Assembly (NCBI RefSeq): GCF_012044895.1
Contig: NZ_CP050695.1
Location: 1,642,501 to 1,706,500 of the forward strand
DNA length: 64,000 bases
From: Aquisalimonas sp. 2447
Lineage (GTDB): Bacteria > Pseudomonadota > Gammaproteobacteria > Nitrococcales > Aquisalimonadaceae
Direction: 5' to 3'
Shown here piece by piece: positions 54,245-62,006 of this stretch (position 1 is its first letter; each line of letters starts with the position of its first letter). The position numbers and the translations under genes are program-made. A model generated the notes under the pieces. That model saw only the letters and a list, made by a program, of their open reading frames with translations. It was not told where the DNA came from and made no database searches.

Positions 54245-54551
54245 GGTCTCGCCCTCTTTGCTGCAAACAAAAAGGGGTGCCCCATCGCTTGTGCGATGGA
54301 CGGCACCCCTGCCTGGTGGTCGGTGGCGTTGCCGGTACATCCCGCCATTGGGAGTCGCTCGGGGCGACGACCGGTTCTGCCGCTGTCGTGAGTGGGATAG
54401 CAAACCCCATGCCAGGACTTTCGTATCCTGGCGTTCAGGGGTTTACGGTTGCCTCGCGAGATTGGAGGTTCAGATCATGCACTGCCATGGTGCGGCGTGC
54501 CTGGATTTGGTGCGCGTCTGGTGTCCGTTAACCCGAGTGCGATGCAAAACA
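54245..54551 (-). promoter_or_regulatory. Antitermination leader of the cyanate transport operon
   Basis: Reading on the minus strand, the 307-base leader has a hairpin GCCAGGA-TACGAAAG-TCCTGGC (54432-54411) and, at its end, a G/C-rich hairpin with T5 (54310-54265). The upstream gene encodes an ANTAR RNA-binding regulator, which in NasT systems disrupts such terminators. The first hairpin could be the P1 element of an ANTAR target, but the A1/G4 hexaloop rule is not clearly met. No convincing gene is in the leader. Confidence 0.6.
54265..54310 (-). terminator. Terminator before the binding-protein gene
   Basis: On the minus strand AGGGGTGCC (54310-54302) pairs with GGCACCCCT (54281-54273). 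An inner stem CATCGC/GCGATG (54298-54293 and 54288-54283) encloses ACAA, and TTTTTG follows. It lies only 20 bases before the ATG at 54244 and after the ANTAR gene. It would block the operon unless antitermination occurs. Confidence 0.85.
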
Positions 54552-55127
54552 CTAGGCACGGCCCCGGGTGCGCAGGAAGGCCTGGGCGATCTCGCTGATG
54601 GCCCGGCTCTTCTCCATGGCGGTCTTGCGCAGCAGGTGATAGGCCTGGTTCTCGCTCAGGCCATCCTGCTCCATGAGCAGGCACTTGGCCTGTTCCATGA
54701 TGCGCTGGTTCTCCAGCCGCGCCCGGGTGTCGGATAGCTCGTTACGCAGCTTTTCGAACTCGTGGAACTGGTTGATGGCGACATTGATGATGGACTGCAC
54801 GCCACTGGCCGACAGACCACCGACGACATAGGGGCTGATGCCCGCCCGCGTGGCCTCGCTCATCAGCTCCGGGTCGTTGTGTTCGGTGAGCAGAACCACC
54901 GGGCGCGGGTAGCGGCGGGTGCGCGCGCTGAGGCCCTCGAGAATGTCACGCTTGCCAGAGCCCGCTTCGATGATCACGACATCAGGCTCGATCTCCTTGA
55001 CCTGCTGATACAGATCCTCGTGGGGAGCGATGGTGGCGACAACGCGGTAGCCGGAATCGTTCAGGGCCTCGCGCAACCACTCGGCTCGATCGCTGGACTC
55101 ATCAATCAGCATCACTGTGGTCGTCAT
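54552..55127 (-). CDS. NasT-like ANTAR antiterminator protein
   Basis: A 191-residue response-regulator-like protein. A receiver-type domain (residues 4-125) starts VMLIDESSD. The phosphate-acceptor Asp is replaced by Glu54 (PDVVIIEAGSG), as expected for a non-phosphorylated receiver of the NasT kind. The C-terminal ANTAR domain (130-190) has ERKR-like helix RIMEQAKCLLMEQDGLSENQAYHLLRKTAM with the RNA-binding Ala/Leu pattern. NasT releases transcription of nitrate assimilation genes; here the next operon is for cyanate. No nasS-like partner is adjacent; the Tat binding protein is its only NrtA relative. ATG at 55127 has GGAG 7 bases upstream. Confidence 0.9.
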   Translation of the reverse strand: MTTTVMLIDESSDRAEWLREALNDSGYRVVATIAPHEDLYQQVKEIEPDVVIIEAGSGKRDILEGLSARTRRYPRPVVLLTEHNDPELMSEATRAGISPYVVGGLSASGVQSIINVAINQFHEFEKLRNELSDTRARLENQRIMEQAKCLLMEQDGLSENQAYHLLRKTAMEKSRAISEIAQAFLRTRGRA

Positions 55128-55270
55128 GGGCATGCTCCAGGGTGTTCAACCCGCTGCTTGGTGGCTTGTCACTGCACGGTAACGACATTGCAAGCCTCGT
55201 GCCTTGCGGAGATGCCCGTATGGCGGTGGTGGTGCTGGCATCCGTGCGCCAGCGTGGTGCAGAGGATGGG

Positions 55271-55672
55271 TCAGGGGCGGGGGCCATGGTTCATGCGCGA
55301 GCCGAGGGCAAAGCCGACCCAGACGGCGCCCAGACAAACGATCAGGGTGCCGGCAATGTTCGCCATGGCGAGGGGCAACGCGCCTGCCTGGAGCAGGGCC
55401 AGGGTTTCCAGGCTGAACACCGAGAACGTGGTGAAGCCGCCGCAGACACCGCCCATGAGAAACAGCCTGCGATTCTCGCCCAGGGGCAGGCGGCACTCCG
55501 CGACCGTGAGTGCGGCGAGCCAGCCGATGATCAGTGAACCCAGGACGTTGACGGTCAGGGTGTCCCAAGGGAAGCCGGCCCCGGCGATGGCGAAAGCATC
55601 GCTGGTGGCCTGGCGCAGGACTGCGCCCAGGGCGCTGCCCAGGGTCACCGCCATGGCACCGCTGGCGGTCAT
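55271..55672 (-). CDS. crcB: Fluoride exporter CrcB/Fluc, copy 2
   Basis: A 133-residue four-helix protein. The family core GAVLRQATSDAF, then NVLGSLIIGWLAALT and GGVCGGFTTFSVFSLETL (Phe box with the central Gly-Gly and Phe residues) is present. It conducts F- out of the cytoplasm as a dual-topology or paired dimer. The stop-start overlap with the other crcB copy upstream (ATGA at 55669-55672) suggests that the two make a heterodimeric Fluc pair. No fluoride riboswitch is visible upstream. Confidence 0.9.
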   Translation of the reverse strand: MTASGAMAVTLGSALGAVLRQATSDAFAIAGAGFPWDTLTVNVLGSLIIGWLAALTVAECRLPLGENRRLFLMGGVCGGFTTFSVFSLETLALLQAGALPLAMANIAGTLIVCLGAVWVGFALGSRMNHGPRP

Positions 55673-56064
55673 GCTGTGACCCCCGTGGTCACGAGGCTGA
55701 GAGCGAGACCGTGGCCAGCCGCCACTGCCAGCAGACAGCCGGTCACCGAGAGCAATACATAGAGTGCCGCGCGCCCGGCATGCCCGGACTGCATCAGGGT
55801 CAGAGCCTGCAGGCTGAAGGAAGACACCGTGGTGTAGCTGCCGCAGACGCCGATCAGCAGGGCGGCCGACGCGGTAGTGTTCAGTGTTCCCGCTTGTGCA
55901 AAGGCCGCTGCCAGGGCGCCGGCCACGAGTGCGCCGGAGATGTTAACCAGTAGCGTCCCCCAGGGAAACCGGCCTGTATGTCGACGGTCCACCAGGGAAC
56001 CCAGCAGGTAGCGCAGTGCGCCGCCGACGGCCCCGCCGGTTGCAATGGCCAGGTATGTCGTCAC
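55669..56064 (-). CDS. crcB: Fluoride exporter CrcB/Fluc, copy 1
   Basis: A 131-residue four-helix protein related to the next gene. Core motifs: GGAVGGALRYLLGSL, WGTLLVNISGALVAGALAAAF and GVCGSYTTVSSFSLQALTL (Phe box). It is more divergent from the standard than the second copy. Start codon is GTG; 56064 is chosen, GTG at 56073 is possible. It lies 17 bases after uppP, forming a three-gene unit. Confidence 0.88.
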   Translation of the reverse strand: MTTYLAIATGGAVGGALRYLLGSLVDRRHTGRFPWGTLLVNISGALVAGALAAAFAQAGTLNTTASAALLIGVCGSYTTVSSFSLQALTLMQSGHAGRAALYVLLSVTGCLLAVAAGHGLALSLVTTGVTA

Positions 56065-56081
56065 TATTGCCACCGCGCCGC

Positions 56082-56942
56082 TCAATGAGTAATGGGGATG
56101 ACGCCGAAGGCGACAAGTAAGGCCAGGAGCCAGAGGTACCAGGAGAAGATCCGCAGCTTGGCACGGTACAGCAGCCGTACCACCAGCATCAGCGCGAACG
56201 TGCCCACCACTGCGGCGACCACCAGTCCCACCGTCATTTCCATCCAGCCCAGCCGGGTCGCACCGCCGGCTGCCTGCAACTCCAGGAAGTGCACCAGGGT
56301 TGCCGCCAGGATGGTGGGGATGGCCAGGAAAAAGCTGTATTCCGCTGCCCAGCGCCGCTTCAGCCCGAACAGCAGAGATGCGGCAATGGTGATGCCGCTG
56401 CGGCTGATGCCGGGGATCAGCGACAGGCCCTGAGCGATGCCGATCCCCACGGCGGTTGTCGGGCGGATGTCGCGCAGGCCCTTGGGCCGCGGCGGCAGAC
56501 GATCGGTGATCCACAGCAGGACACCGGTAATGGCCAGGGTGCCGGCAATCATCCCGGGCCGCGCGAACACGGCCTCGAAGAACAGCTTGAAGGTGATGCC
56601 GATGATGCCGGTGGCCAGCACGGAGAGGGCGCACAGCAGGGCCAGCCGAATGGTCAGCGGCACCGGGCGGAGTTCGCGGGTCATGCGGGCCAGGCCAATG
56701 AAGCCGTCGCGGATAAGGCGGAAGAGGCTGCGGTGAAAGACGACCACGATGGAGATCAGTGTGCCCACGTGAACCACCAGGTCGAACAGGATCATCTCCG
56801 CACTGTCCGGCGCTGGCAGGTCGGCGCCGCCGGCGATCAGCCAGTGCTGCGTGAGCACCAGATGGGCGGTGGAACTCACGGGAAGAAACATGAATGCCCC
56901 CTGGACGATGCCCAGGAGCACGACAATGTATAGGGCCATCAA
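56082..56942 (-). CDS. uppP: UppP/BacA-family protein with altered active-site Glu
   Basis: A 286-residue membrane protein of the undecaprenyl-diphosphatase BacA family. The second active-site motif is normal (PGISRSGITIAASLLFGLKRR), and the first has FLPVSSTAHL with its His27. However, the two glutamates of E. coli (Glu17 and Glu21 in EGLTEFLPVSST) are Gln14 and Met18 here (QGAFMFLPVSST). Glu21 is thought essential for phosphatase activity. The protein may be altered in activity or have another role. It heads an operon with two crcB genes. ATG at 56942 or the ATG three bases later starts it. Confidence 0.78.
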   Translation of the reverse strand: MMALYIVVLLGIVQGAFMFLPVSSTAHLVLTQHWLIAGGADLPAPDSAEMILFDLVVHVGTLISIVVVFHRSLFRLIRDGFIGLARMTRELRPVPLTIRLALLCALSVLATGIIGITFKLFFEAVFARPGMIAGTLAITGVLLWITDRLPPRPKGLRDIRPTTAVGIGIAQGLSLIPGISRSGITIAASLLFGLKRRWAAEYSFFLAIPTILAATLVHFLELQAAGGATRLGWMEMTVGLVVAAVVGTFALMLVVRLLYRAKLRIFSWYLWLLALLVAFGVIPITH

Positions 56943-57080
56943 GCCATCCTCTGGTTGATCGGCAGGCGCCGGATCGGACAGCGGTGAGCCTACCGGAGCA
57001 CGGTCAAAGGAGAAAGGTCATTGCTGCACGGAGGGCTCCTGCGGGCATTGGCCTGGCCGCCGCTGGAGACCTTGAAAAAG

Positions 57081-57108
57081 GTGACTTTCGTCACAATAAA
57101 AATATAGT
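57081..57108 (+). promoter_or_regulatory. Possible promoter and operator before the 57128 gene
   Basis: GTGAC-TTTC-GTCAC (57081-57094) is a 5-4-5 inverted repeat. It is followed by an A-rich stretch and TATAGT (57103-57108) in an otherwise G/C-rich zone, which looks like a promoter region with operator. A -35 box is not well placed (TTGAAA at 57073 is too far). Low-confidence reading. Confidence 0.35.
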
Positions 57109-57127
57109 AACGTCATTGTTTTACGGG

Positions 57128-57676
57128 ATGGTGCAGCGTAACATTTGCAGCCTTGATCGAGGCTGGTTCAGCGCCGTGTTCGTGCGTGCAGGGGAGTGTG
57201 CAGTCGTGGAGCGTAATGCATTGGTTTACCGTCGCGGGCGGCTGCAGCTCCCGCGTGATATCGTCGGTTGGACACCGGACGAAGTGGGGCGGTGGCTCTC
57301 GCTGCTTCCGCCTGCTGATCGTGTGCAGGCTTTCCGGGCGTTGCCTTTTGCTCAGGGCGTTGCCGGTTTCCTGGCCATGGAGCCTCAGGATCGGGCTGGG
57401 CTGCTCAGTCGCCTTAATCGTAACAACCGTAATCGCCTGATGGGCCTGGCAGGGACCGATGTGCTGGCGGCAACCCTGCTCCAGCTCCGTCCCGAAGCAC
57501 GCACCCTGCTCCTCGAGGATGTGCCGCCGAGCCGTCGCGCAGCCGTGGATCAGCGTATGGATACCCTGGCAAGCCAGGGGCAGGCGGATGCGGTAACCAC
57601 GCCCCCGCGCAGCTCGTGGCGCACTGCGCTGGCCCGGCTTGCCGGGGGCGCGCGCCGTCGCAAGCCTGCAGCTTGA
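57128..57676 (+). CDS. Uncharacterised protein with MgtE-N-like helical repeats
   Basis: A protein of up to 182 residues (ATG 57128) or 156 (GTG 57206, with GGGGAG nine bases upstream). The middle part has an alpha-helical rhythm RLSLLPPADRVQAFRALPFA and LLLEDVPPSRRAAVDQRMD, reminiscent of MgtE intracellular N-domain repeats, but without the channel. The tail is basic (RRRKPAA). Low-GC DNA in front and typical codon use after it support a real gene. Function unknown. Confidence 0.55.
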   Translation: MVQRNICSLDRGWFSAVFVRAGECAVVERNALVYRRGRLQLPRDIVGWTPDEVGRWLSLLPPADRVQAFRALPFAQGVAGFLAMEPQDRAGLLSRLNRNNRNRLMGLAGTDVLAATLLQLRPEARTLLLEDVPPSRRAAVDQRMDTLASQGQADAVTTPPRSSWRTALARLAGGARRRKPAA

Positions 57677-57836
57677 TCTCCGGTAACTGGGCGTTGATCG
57701 CCTGATCATTCGGGGCGGGCGCTGGGCGGTGATGAACGCGGCTCGTGCTAAGGTGCCTGGCAGCAGAATCGGGCTCGGGCCATGGCCCCTCCTCAGCGGC
57801 CGTGGTCCGGGCAATCAGGCACTGGCGGGGGCAGGG

Positions 57837-58799
57837 ATGGAGTACGACGACGAAGCGCTGCGTCGCTATCTGGACGGGCGCTTGCAACAGTGGTATCTGG
57901 ATGCGCGCCTGGAGCGCGAGCCGCCAGGCGGCGAGCCGGTGTTCGATTCGGCCACCTGGGCTTTTCATCCCGAGAACCTGCGAATCGCGCGGGCCGGCCT
58001 GCGTCTGGCGTTGCGTGCTGGCGGACTGTACCGCCGAGGGCAACGCAATGCGCGCACTCTGCGTGTGCGCCACCACGATCTGGCCCTGCCGGGGCTGTCC
58101 GATGCCATGAGCGGGTTCCGACTGCTGCAAATCAGTGATCTGCACGTGGATGTGGATCCGGAATTCGGCCCGGCTCTGGCAGAGCAACTGCGGCACCTGT
58201 CCTGGGATGCATGCGTGATCACGGGTGACTTCCGTTACCGCACCAATGGTGATTTCACGCCGGCCCTGAGTGGTTTCGAGCACATCAGTCGCGTGCTGCA
58301 GGGGCCGGTGTACGCCATCCTCGGCAACCACGACAGTATCCGCATGGTGCCCCATCTCGAGGGGCTCGGCACACGGGTTCTCATGAATGAGGGCGTCCAT
58401 CTTGGTGACGATCACGGACGCGGCGTGTGGCTGGCGGGCGTGGATGATCCCCACTTCTATCGTCAGCATGACATTCCGCGCGCCCTGGCCGATCGGCCTG
58501 AAGACTGGCCGGCGCTTCTGCTGGCCCATTCGCCGGAAGCGTACCGGGAAGCTGCATCGGCGGGCGCCGACGCAATGCTTTGCGGTCATACCCACGGTGG
58601 CCAGATCCGGCTCCCCGGGGGCGTGCCGCTGGTGACCAACGCCGATTGCCCAAGGGAGTTCACCAGTGGTGCCTGGCGCTGGCAGACGCTGCAGGGCTAT
58701 ACCTCCGTGGGTGCCGGTTCGTCAGTACTGGACGTGCGCTACAACTGCCCGGCCGAGGTGGTGCTCCACCGCCTGGTGCCGCGACCGCCTGCCGATTGA
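57837..58799 (+). CDS. YkuE-like metallophosphoesterase
   Basis: A 320-residue calcineurin-type phosphoesterase. All five motifs are present: QISDLHVD (Asp-x-His), ITGDFRY (Gly-Asp), LGNHDS (Gly-Asn-His-Asp), LLAHSPEA (His) and CGHTHGGQ (Gly-His-x-His). The layout and size fit YkuE-like enzymes; the substrate (lipid, nucleotide or other) is unknown. The ATG at 57837 with GGGCAGGG upstream is chosen; longer starts at 57729 and 57732 exist. Confidence 0.82.
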   Translation: MEYDDEALRRYLDGRLQQWYLDARLEREPPGGEPVFDSATWAFHPENLRIARAGLRLALRAGGLYRRGQRNARTLRVRHHDLALPGLSDAMSGFRLLQISDLHVDVDPEFGPALAEQLRHLSWDACVITGDFRYRTNGDFTPALSGFEHISRVLQGPVYAILGNHDSIRMVPHLEGLGTRVLMNEGVHLGDDHGRGVWLAGVDDPHFYRQHDIPRALADRPEDWPALLLAHSPEAYREAASAGADAMLCGHTHGGQIRLPGGVPLVTNADCPREFTSGAWRWQTLQGYTSVGAGSSVLDVRYNCPAEVVLHRLVPRPPAD

Positions 58800-58806
58800 G
58801 CGCAGC

Positions 58807-59289
58807 TCAGTGAGGCTGCCCCCGGATGCCTGCCTGGAACAGCAGCCAAGACAGGGGAGGGCCCAGCACAATGAACAGCGCCGCTGCGAGGAATGCGCTC
58901 CGGGGCGCAATGCCGGCCAGCGGAATCAGGGCGACCAGCGGGAGTAACGCCTCCGGCGCCTGGTCCAGCCCCAGGAATCGGCTGCTCGGCGCCAGAGCCA
59001 GGCGGCGCTTTGCGAAACTCGACAGGAGGTCCCCCGCCATGGCCAGCAGCCCGGCCAGGGCACAGGCAACGACCGGCAGACCAATGATCAGCCCTGTCAG
59101 AGCCGCTGCTGTCACCGCTGCGGCAATGCCGCGGAAGGACTTGGACTCTCCGAACAGCCGCTGGCCATCGGCGAGGCGGTAGCCGCAGTCCACCGGCAAT
59201 GCCGGGCGCCGACCCATGACCAGACTGAGCAGCACCGGCGCCGCATTGGCGGCGGTGATCACCAGTAGCACCTGCAGCGCCGCAATCAC
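58807..59289 (-). CDS. CarS-like CDP-alcohol synthase family (DUF46) membrane protein
   Basis: A 160-residue protein with four or five membrane helices. Its core PVDCGYRLADGQRLFGESKSFRG and GDLLSSFAKRRLALAPSSRFLGLDQ matches CDP-archaeol synthase (CarS) family members, which activate lipid phosphates with CTP. In bacteria such homologues are short and of unknown substrate. It overlaps the cupin gene by four bases, so these two are one unit. Confidence 0.75.
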   Translation of the reverse strand: MIAALQVLLVITAANAAPVLLSLVMGRRPALPVDCGYRLADGQRLFGESKSFRGIAAAVTAAALTGLIIGLPVVACALAGLLAMAGDLLSSFAKRRLALAPSSRFLGLDQAPEALLPLVALIPLAGIAPRSAFLAAALFIVLGPPLSWLLFQAGIRGQPH

Positions 59290-59771
59290 AGCAGCGCCTT
59301 CAGGTGAGGTGCGTGGTCGTCCAGCCAGCCCTGGGCGTCGGGACGGTCACGCAGCAACTCGAAGCCGTGGAAGGCGAAGCCCGGACCCACGGCGCAGGCA
59401 ACCAGCGTCCACCCGCCGTGTGCCTCCGCGGCCTGCCAGTCGCCTGCCGGAATGACATGGACGGCAGATGCAGTGCCGTATGGCCCCAGAGGCAGGCGCT
59501 CCACGGCGCCGTCGGCGCACGCGCGCCAGAGAATCAAACCGTCGCCGGCGATGTAATGCCAGATCTCGTCGCCGTCCACACGGTGCCAGGCACTGAAGCC
59601 ACCCTGTGGCAGCAGGTAGTGGATCAGCGTCACGCCCGGGCGCTGCTCACCTTCCGGCCGCGTGACGGGAACCGTGCCGGTATGAATCCGGCGGTACCAG
59701 CCGCCTTCGGGGTGTGGTTCCAGGGCGAGTTCGGTGATCAGGTGTTGCGCTTCGCGGGGTATGTTGCTCAC
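59286..59771 (-). CDS. Cupin-superfamily (DUF985) protein
   Basis: A 161-residue beta-barrel protein. The family signature is LALEPHPEGGWYRRIH and IHYLLPQGGFSAWHRVDGDEIWHYIAGDG, with the typical metal-binding His and Glu residues of cupin motif 1. The later ACAVGPGFAFHGFELL is cupin motif 2. DUF985 proteins are of unknown function. It is followed by the CarS-like gene and preceded by a Nudix gene, all on the minus strand. Confidence 0.85.
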   Translation of the reverse strand: MSNIPREAQHLITELALEPHPEGGWYRRIHTGTVPVTRPEGEQRPGVTLIHYLLPQGGFSAWHRVDGDEIWHYIAGDGLILWRACADGAVERLPLGPYGTASAVHVIPAGDWQAAEAHGGWTLVACAVGPGFAFHGFELLRDRPDAQGWLDDHAPHLKALL

Positions 59772-59802
59772 GAAGTGTCCATTTGGTCGTGGGATTGCCG
59801 GA

Positions 59803-60558
59803 CTAGTGTGCCGGATCGGGAAAGCGTTGTTCCATCAGCCCATGACCCGGAATGCCGCTGCCTGCGTTGCCGTCGACAGCCCTGAGCTCGGTCACCACGT
59901 CCTCCGCGGAGGGGAATGGGCGCAGGCGCTCCAGCGTGTCCCAGGTCGGGGTCATCAGATCCATGGTGCCGCCAGCCCGTGCCGCCAGGGCCGCATCCGG
60001 CGTGACCCAGCACTGTTCCACCGTCTCCTCGCCGCAGCAACGCGCTTGCTGGCCCGGGGGGGTGATCGCCAGGAAGAACCGGGTATCGAAGCGTTTGGGG
60101 GCGTAGGCCGGGGTGACCCAATGGCTCGCATACAGCATCTGGTTACCGAAGACTGTCAGCGACTCCCGTTCGCACACGTCGCGCAGGCTCACTTCCTGGC
60201 GCCGCAGCGCTTCCCGGTAATCAGTGAAGCGCTGGCGAACTGCCGGCTGGCGGAAATCCAGCGGCGTACCGTCAGCCCGGTGCGCCAGCAGGATGCCGGC
60301 TTCCTCGAAGCATTCACGGATCGCGGCATGGCGGTAGGCAAGCCCGCCGCCGGAGACCCCCAGCTCGGCGCTGGCAGTGGCGTCGTCCAGGGGGCAGGGC
60401 ACTCCCTGGTCGGTGGCGTCCACGGCGCCTCCCGGGAAAACAAAGGCACCGGGGCCGAAGCGGGTGCGTGCATTGCGCTTGAGCAGCAGTACCTCCACCC
60501 CCGTCTGCCCGTTGCGCAGCAGGATCACGGTTGCAGCTGGTCGTGGCTGGACGGCCAT
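59803..60558 (-). CDS. Nudix hydrolase, NUDT19/NUDT7-like
   Basis: A 251-residue protein. The Nudix fold starts with RPAATVILLRNGQTGVEVLLLKRN, and the Nudix box is split: FVFPGGAVDATD, a short insertion, then RHAAIRECFEEAGILLAH (RExxEExG). The extended C-terminus of about 100 residues has APKRFDTRFFLA, as in acyl-CoA-type Nudix enzymes. CoA or acyl-CoA is a likely but unproven substrate. It lies 31 bases upstream of the cupin gene. Confidence 0.82.
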   Translation of the reverse strand: MAVQPRPAATVILLRNGQTGVEVLLLKRNARTRFGPGAFVFPGGAVDATDQGVPCPLDDATASAELGVSGGGLAYRHAAIRECFEEAGILLAHRADGTPLDFRQPAVRQRFTDYREALRRQEVSLRDVCERESLTVFGNQMLYASHWVTPAYAPKRFDTRFFLAITPPGQQARCCGEETVEQCWVTPDAALAARAGGTMDLMTPTWDTLERLRPFPSAEDVVTELRAVDGNAGSGIPGHGLMEQRFPDPAH

Positions 60559-60762
60559 TGGCGTTTCGCACCCGAATGCGTGTCGTGGCGGCTGTCACGA
60601 GACAGCGACAGTTCGCCGCCACCGTGACTCGTCATGCAGACTAGAATACCCGTTTTGTGCACATGGTTGCATTGCGTCGACGGGACAGGAATAGTTGCGG
60701 CGTCGGTTGCGCTGCCATCCGGCGTGCCTGGCAACGCAGTTCATTCCATCAGCGAGGACGGT

Positions 60763-61176
60763 ATGGTTATGACCCGCATGTGTTATCGCGCTTTCGTGGC
60801 AATGCTCGCCAGCGTCTTTGTCGCCATGTCGATATGGTTACCGGCGGCGCAGGCCGGGATGATCGGGACCGATGCGGTTGCCGGCGCCGACGAAGTCGAA
60901 GTGCAGCGCGACGAGATCCTGATGCTGCTCGAGCGCGAAGAGGTGCGCGAACAACTGGTGGCCTGGGGCGTGGATCCCGCCGATGCCGAGGCGCGGGTCG
61001 AAGCGCTGACTCCGGCGGAGCTCCAGGCTCTCAGTGAGCGCATGGAGGAAGATCCCGCGGGGGCCGGTGTCGGCTCCATCGTCGGCGCTGCGCTCATTAT
61101 CTTCCTCGTGCTGCTGATTACCGATATTCTCGGTTATACCAGCGTGTTCCCGTTCGTGGATCGAACGGCGCAGTAA
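60763..61176 (+). CDS. PA2779-family small membrane protein
   Basis: A 137-residue protein with a signal-like N-terminal helix (AFVAMLASVFVAMSIWLPAAQA). A conserved helical middle segment follows (VQRDEILMLLEREEVREQL, WGVDPADAEARVEALTPAEL) and then a C-terminal membrane helix (VGAALIIFLVLLITDILGY). This pattern fits the PA2779/DUF6627 family. In Pseudomonas it is paired with a C39-like peptidase (PA2778), which is absent here. ATG at 60763 has GAGG 5 bases upstream. Confidence 0.8.
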   Translation: MVMTRMCYRAFVAMLASVFVAMSIWLPAAQAGMIGTDAVAGADEVEVQRDEILMLLEREEVREQLVAWGVDPADAEARVEALTPAELQALSERMEEDPAGAGVGSIVGAALIIFLVLLITDILGYTSVFPFVDRTAQ

Positions 61177-61232
61177 TCGGTCCGGGGCATCACGCCGATA
61201 ACCGGTGCGATGCCAGGCCGGCGGAGGGTTCC

Positions 61233-62006
61233 ATGGAATCGGCTCAGCTGTTCATCGGCTATGACTGGACGCTGTTCACCGGCCGGGTCGATGCCGTGGA
61301 CAAGCACCGGAATCCGGCCCACAGCATGGTGCTTGGCGTCGATGGTCCGTTTGTCATGGCTGGGCAGGACGCCAGGCTCACGCGCAGTCTGTGGGCCTTC
61401 CCGGGGGCAGAGATACCGGCGCTGAATTACGAGGGCACACGCATTGGATATCTTCTCCTCGGGCCGCATCACCCGGTTGCCCGGCATGCCTGGCATCTAG
61501 GCGACGGGCCGTTGCTCACCGATGCTTTCCCGGCGGTCCTGGCGGCGGAGTTGCCGGACATCATGGCCCGGGCGGCCGCGGGTGATGTGGTGCCGGAGCG
61601 CGTACTGCAACGCCTTGACGACCACCTTCCAGGCCAGCAGGCACCGCCGCTGGACCCACGTATCCGCCGCGCGATCCACGTCTTGCTGGAAGAGCCGAAA
61701 CCGCCGCTGGATCAGGATCGCCTGGCCCGCACCGTCGGCCTGTCCCCCAGCCGCCTGGGGCATCTTTTCCGGGAGGAGATCGGCGTCTCCATCGGTCGTT
61801 ACCGGCTGTGGACGCGGATACAGCGGCTCGCCATGGCCATCGGAGCCAGTGGAAGCATCACCGAGGCGGCGCAGTCGGCCGGTTTTCGTGATCCGGGTCA
61901 GCTCGCCAGGGATTTCCGGCGCCTGTTCGGCCTCAAGCCCTCCGCTGTTATCCGTAACGCCCAGCCGGTGGCGATTCACCCGCTCTTCGAGGGGGCTGAC
62001 GCCTGA
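61233..62006 (+). CDS. AraC-family transcriptional regulator
   Basis: A 257-residue regulator. The N-terminal 145 residues are a cupin-like sensor of no specific type. The C-terminal double helix-turn-helix is clear: LDQDRLARTVGLSPSRLGHLFREEIGVSIGRY and ITEAAQSAGFRDPGQLARDFRRLFGLKPS. The target is unknown. Its 3' end overlaps the convergent BASS transporter gene by 31 bases; a link between the two is likely only by position. Confidence 0.9.
   Translation: MESAQLFIGYDWTLFTGRVDAVDKHRNPAHSMVLGVDGPFVMAGQDARLTRSLWAFPGAEIPALNYEGTRIGYLLLGPHHPVARHAWHLGDGPLLTDAFPAVLAAELPDIMARAAAGDVVPERVLQRLDDHLPGQQAPPLDPRIRRAIHVLLEEPKPPLDQDRLARTVGLSPSRLGHLFREEIGVSIGRYRLWTRIQRLAMAIGASGSITEAAQSAGFRDPGQLARDFRRLFGLKPSAVIRNAQPVAIHPLFEGADA

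Noticed and set aside
52550-54391. Plus-strand open frame of 613 codons across the cyanate binding protein
   Set aside because: Antisense of a well-supported gene; no start signal, and a Gly/His/Val-rich composition.
54411-54432. Canonical ANTAR P1 hairpin
   Set aside because: The stem is good but the loop does not clearly give A at position 1 and G at position 4 of a hexaloop, so it is reported only as a candidate.
56943-57080. Fluoride riboswitch for the crcB operon
   Set aside because: I looked for the conserved riboswitch core on the minus strand upstream of uppP and did not find it.
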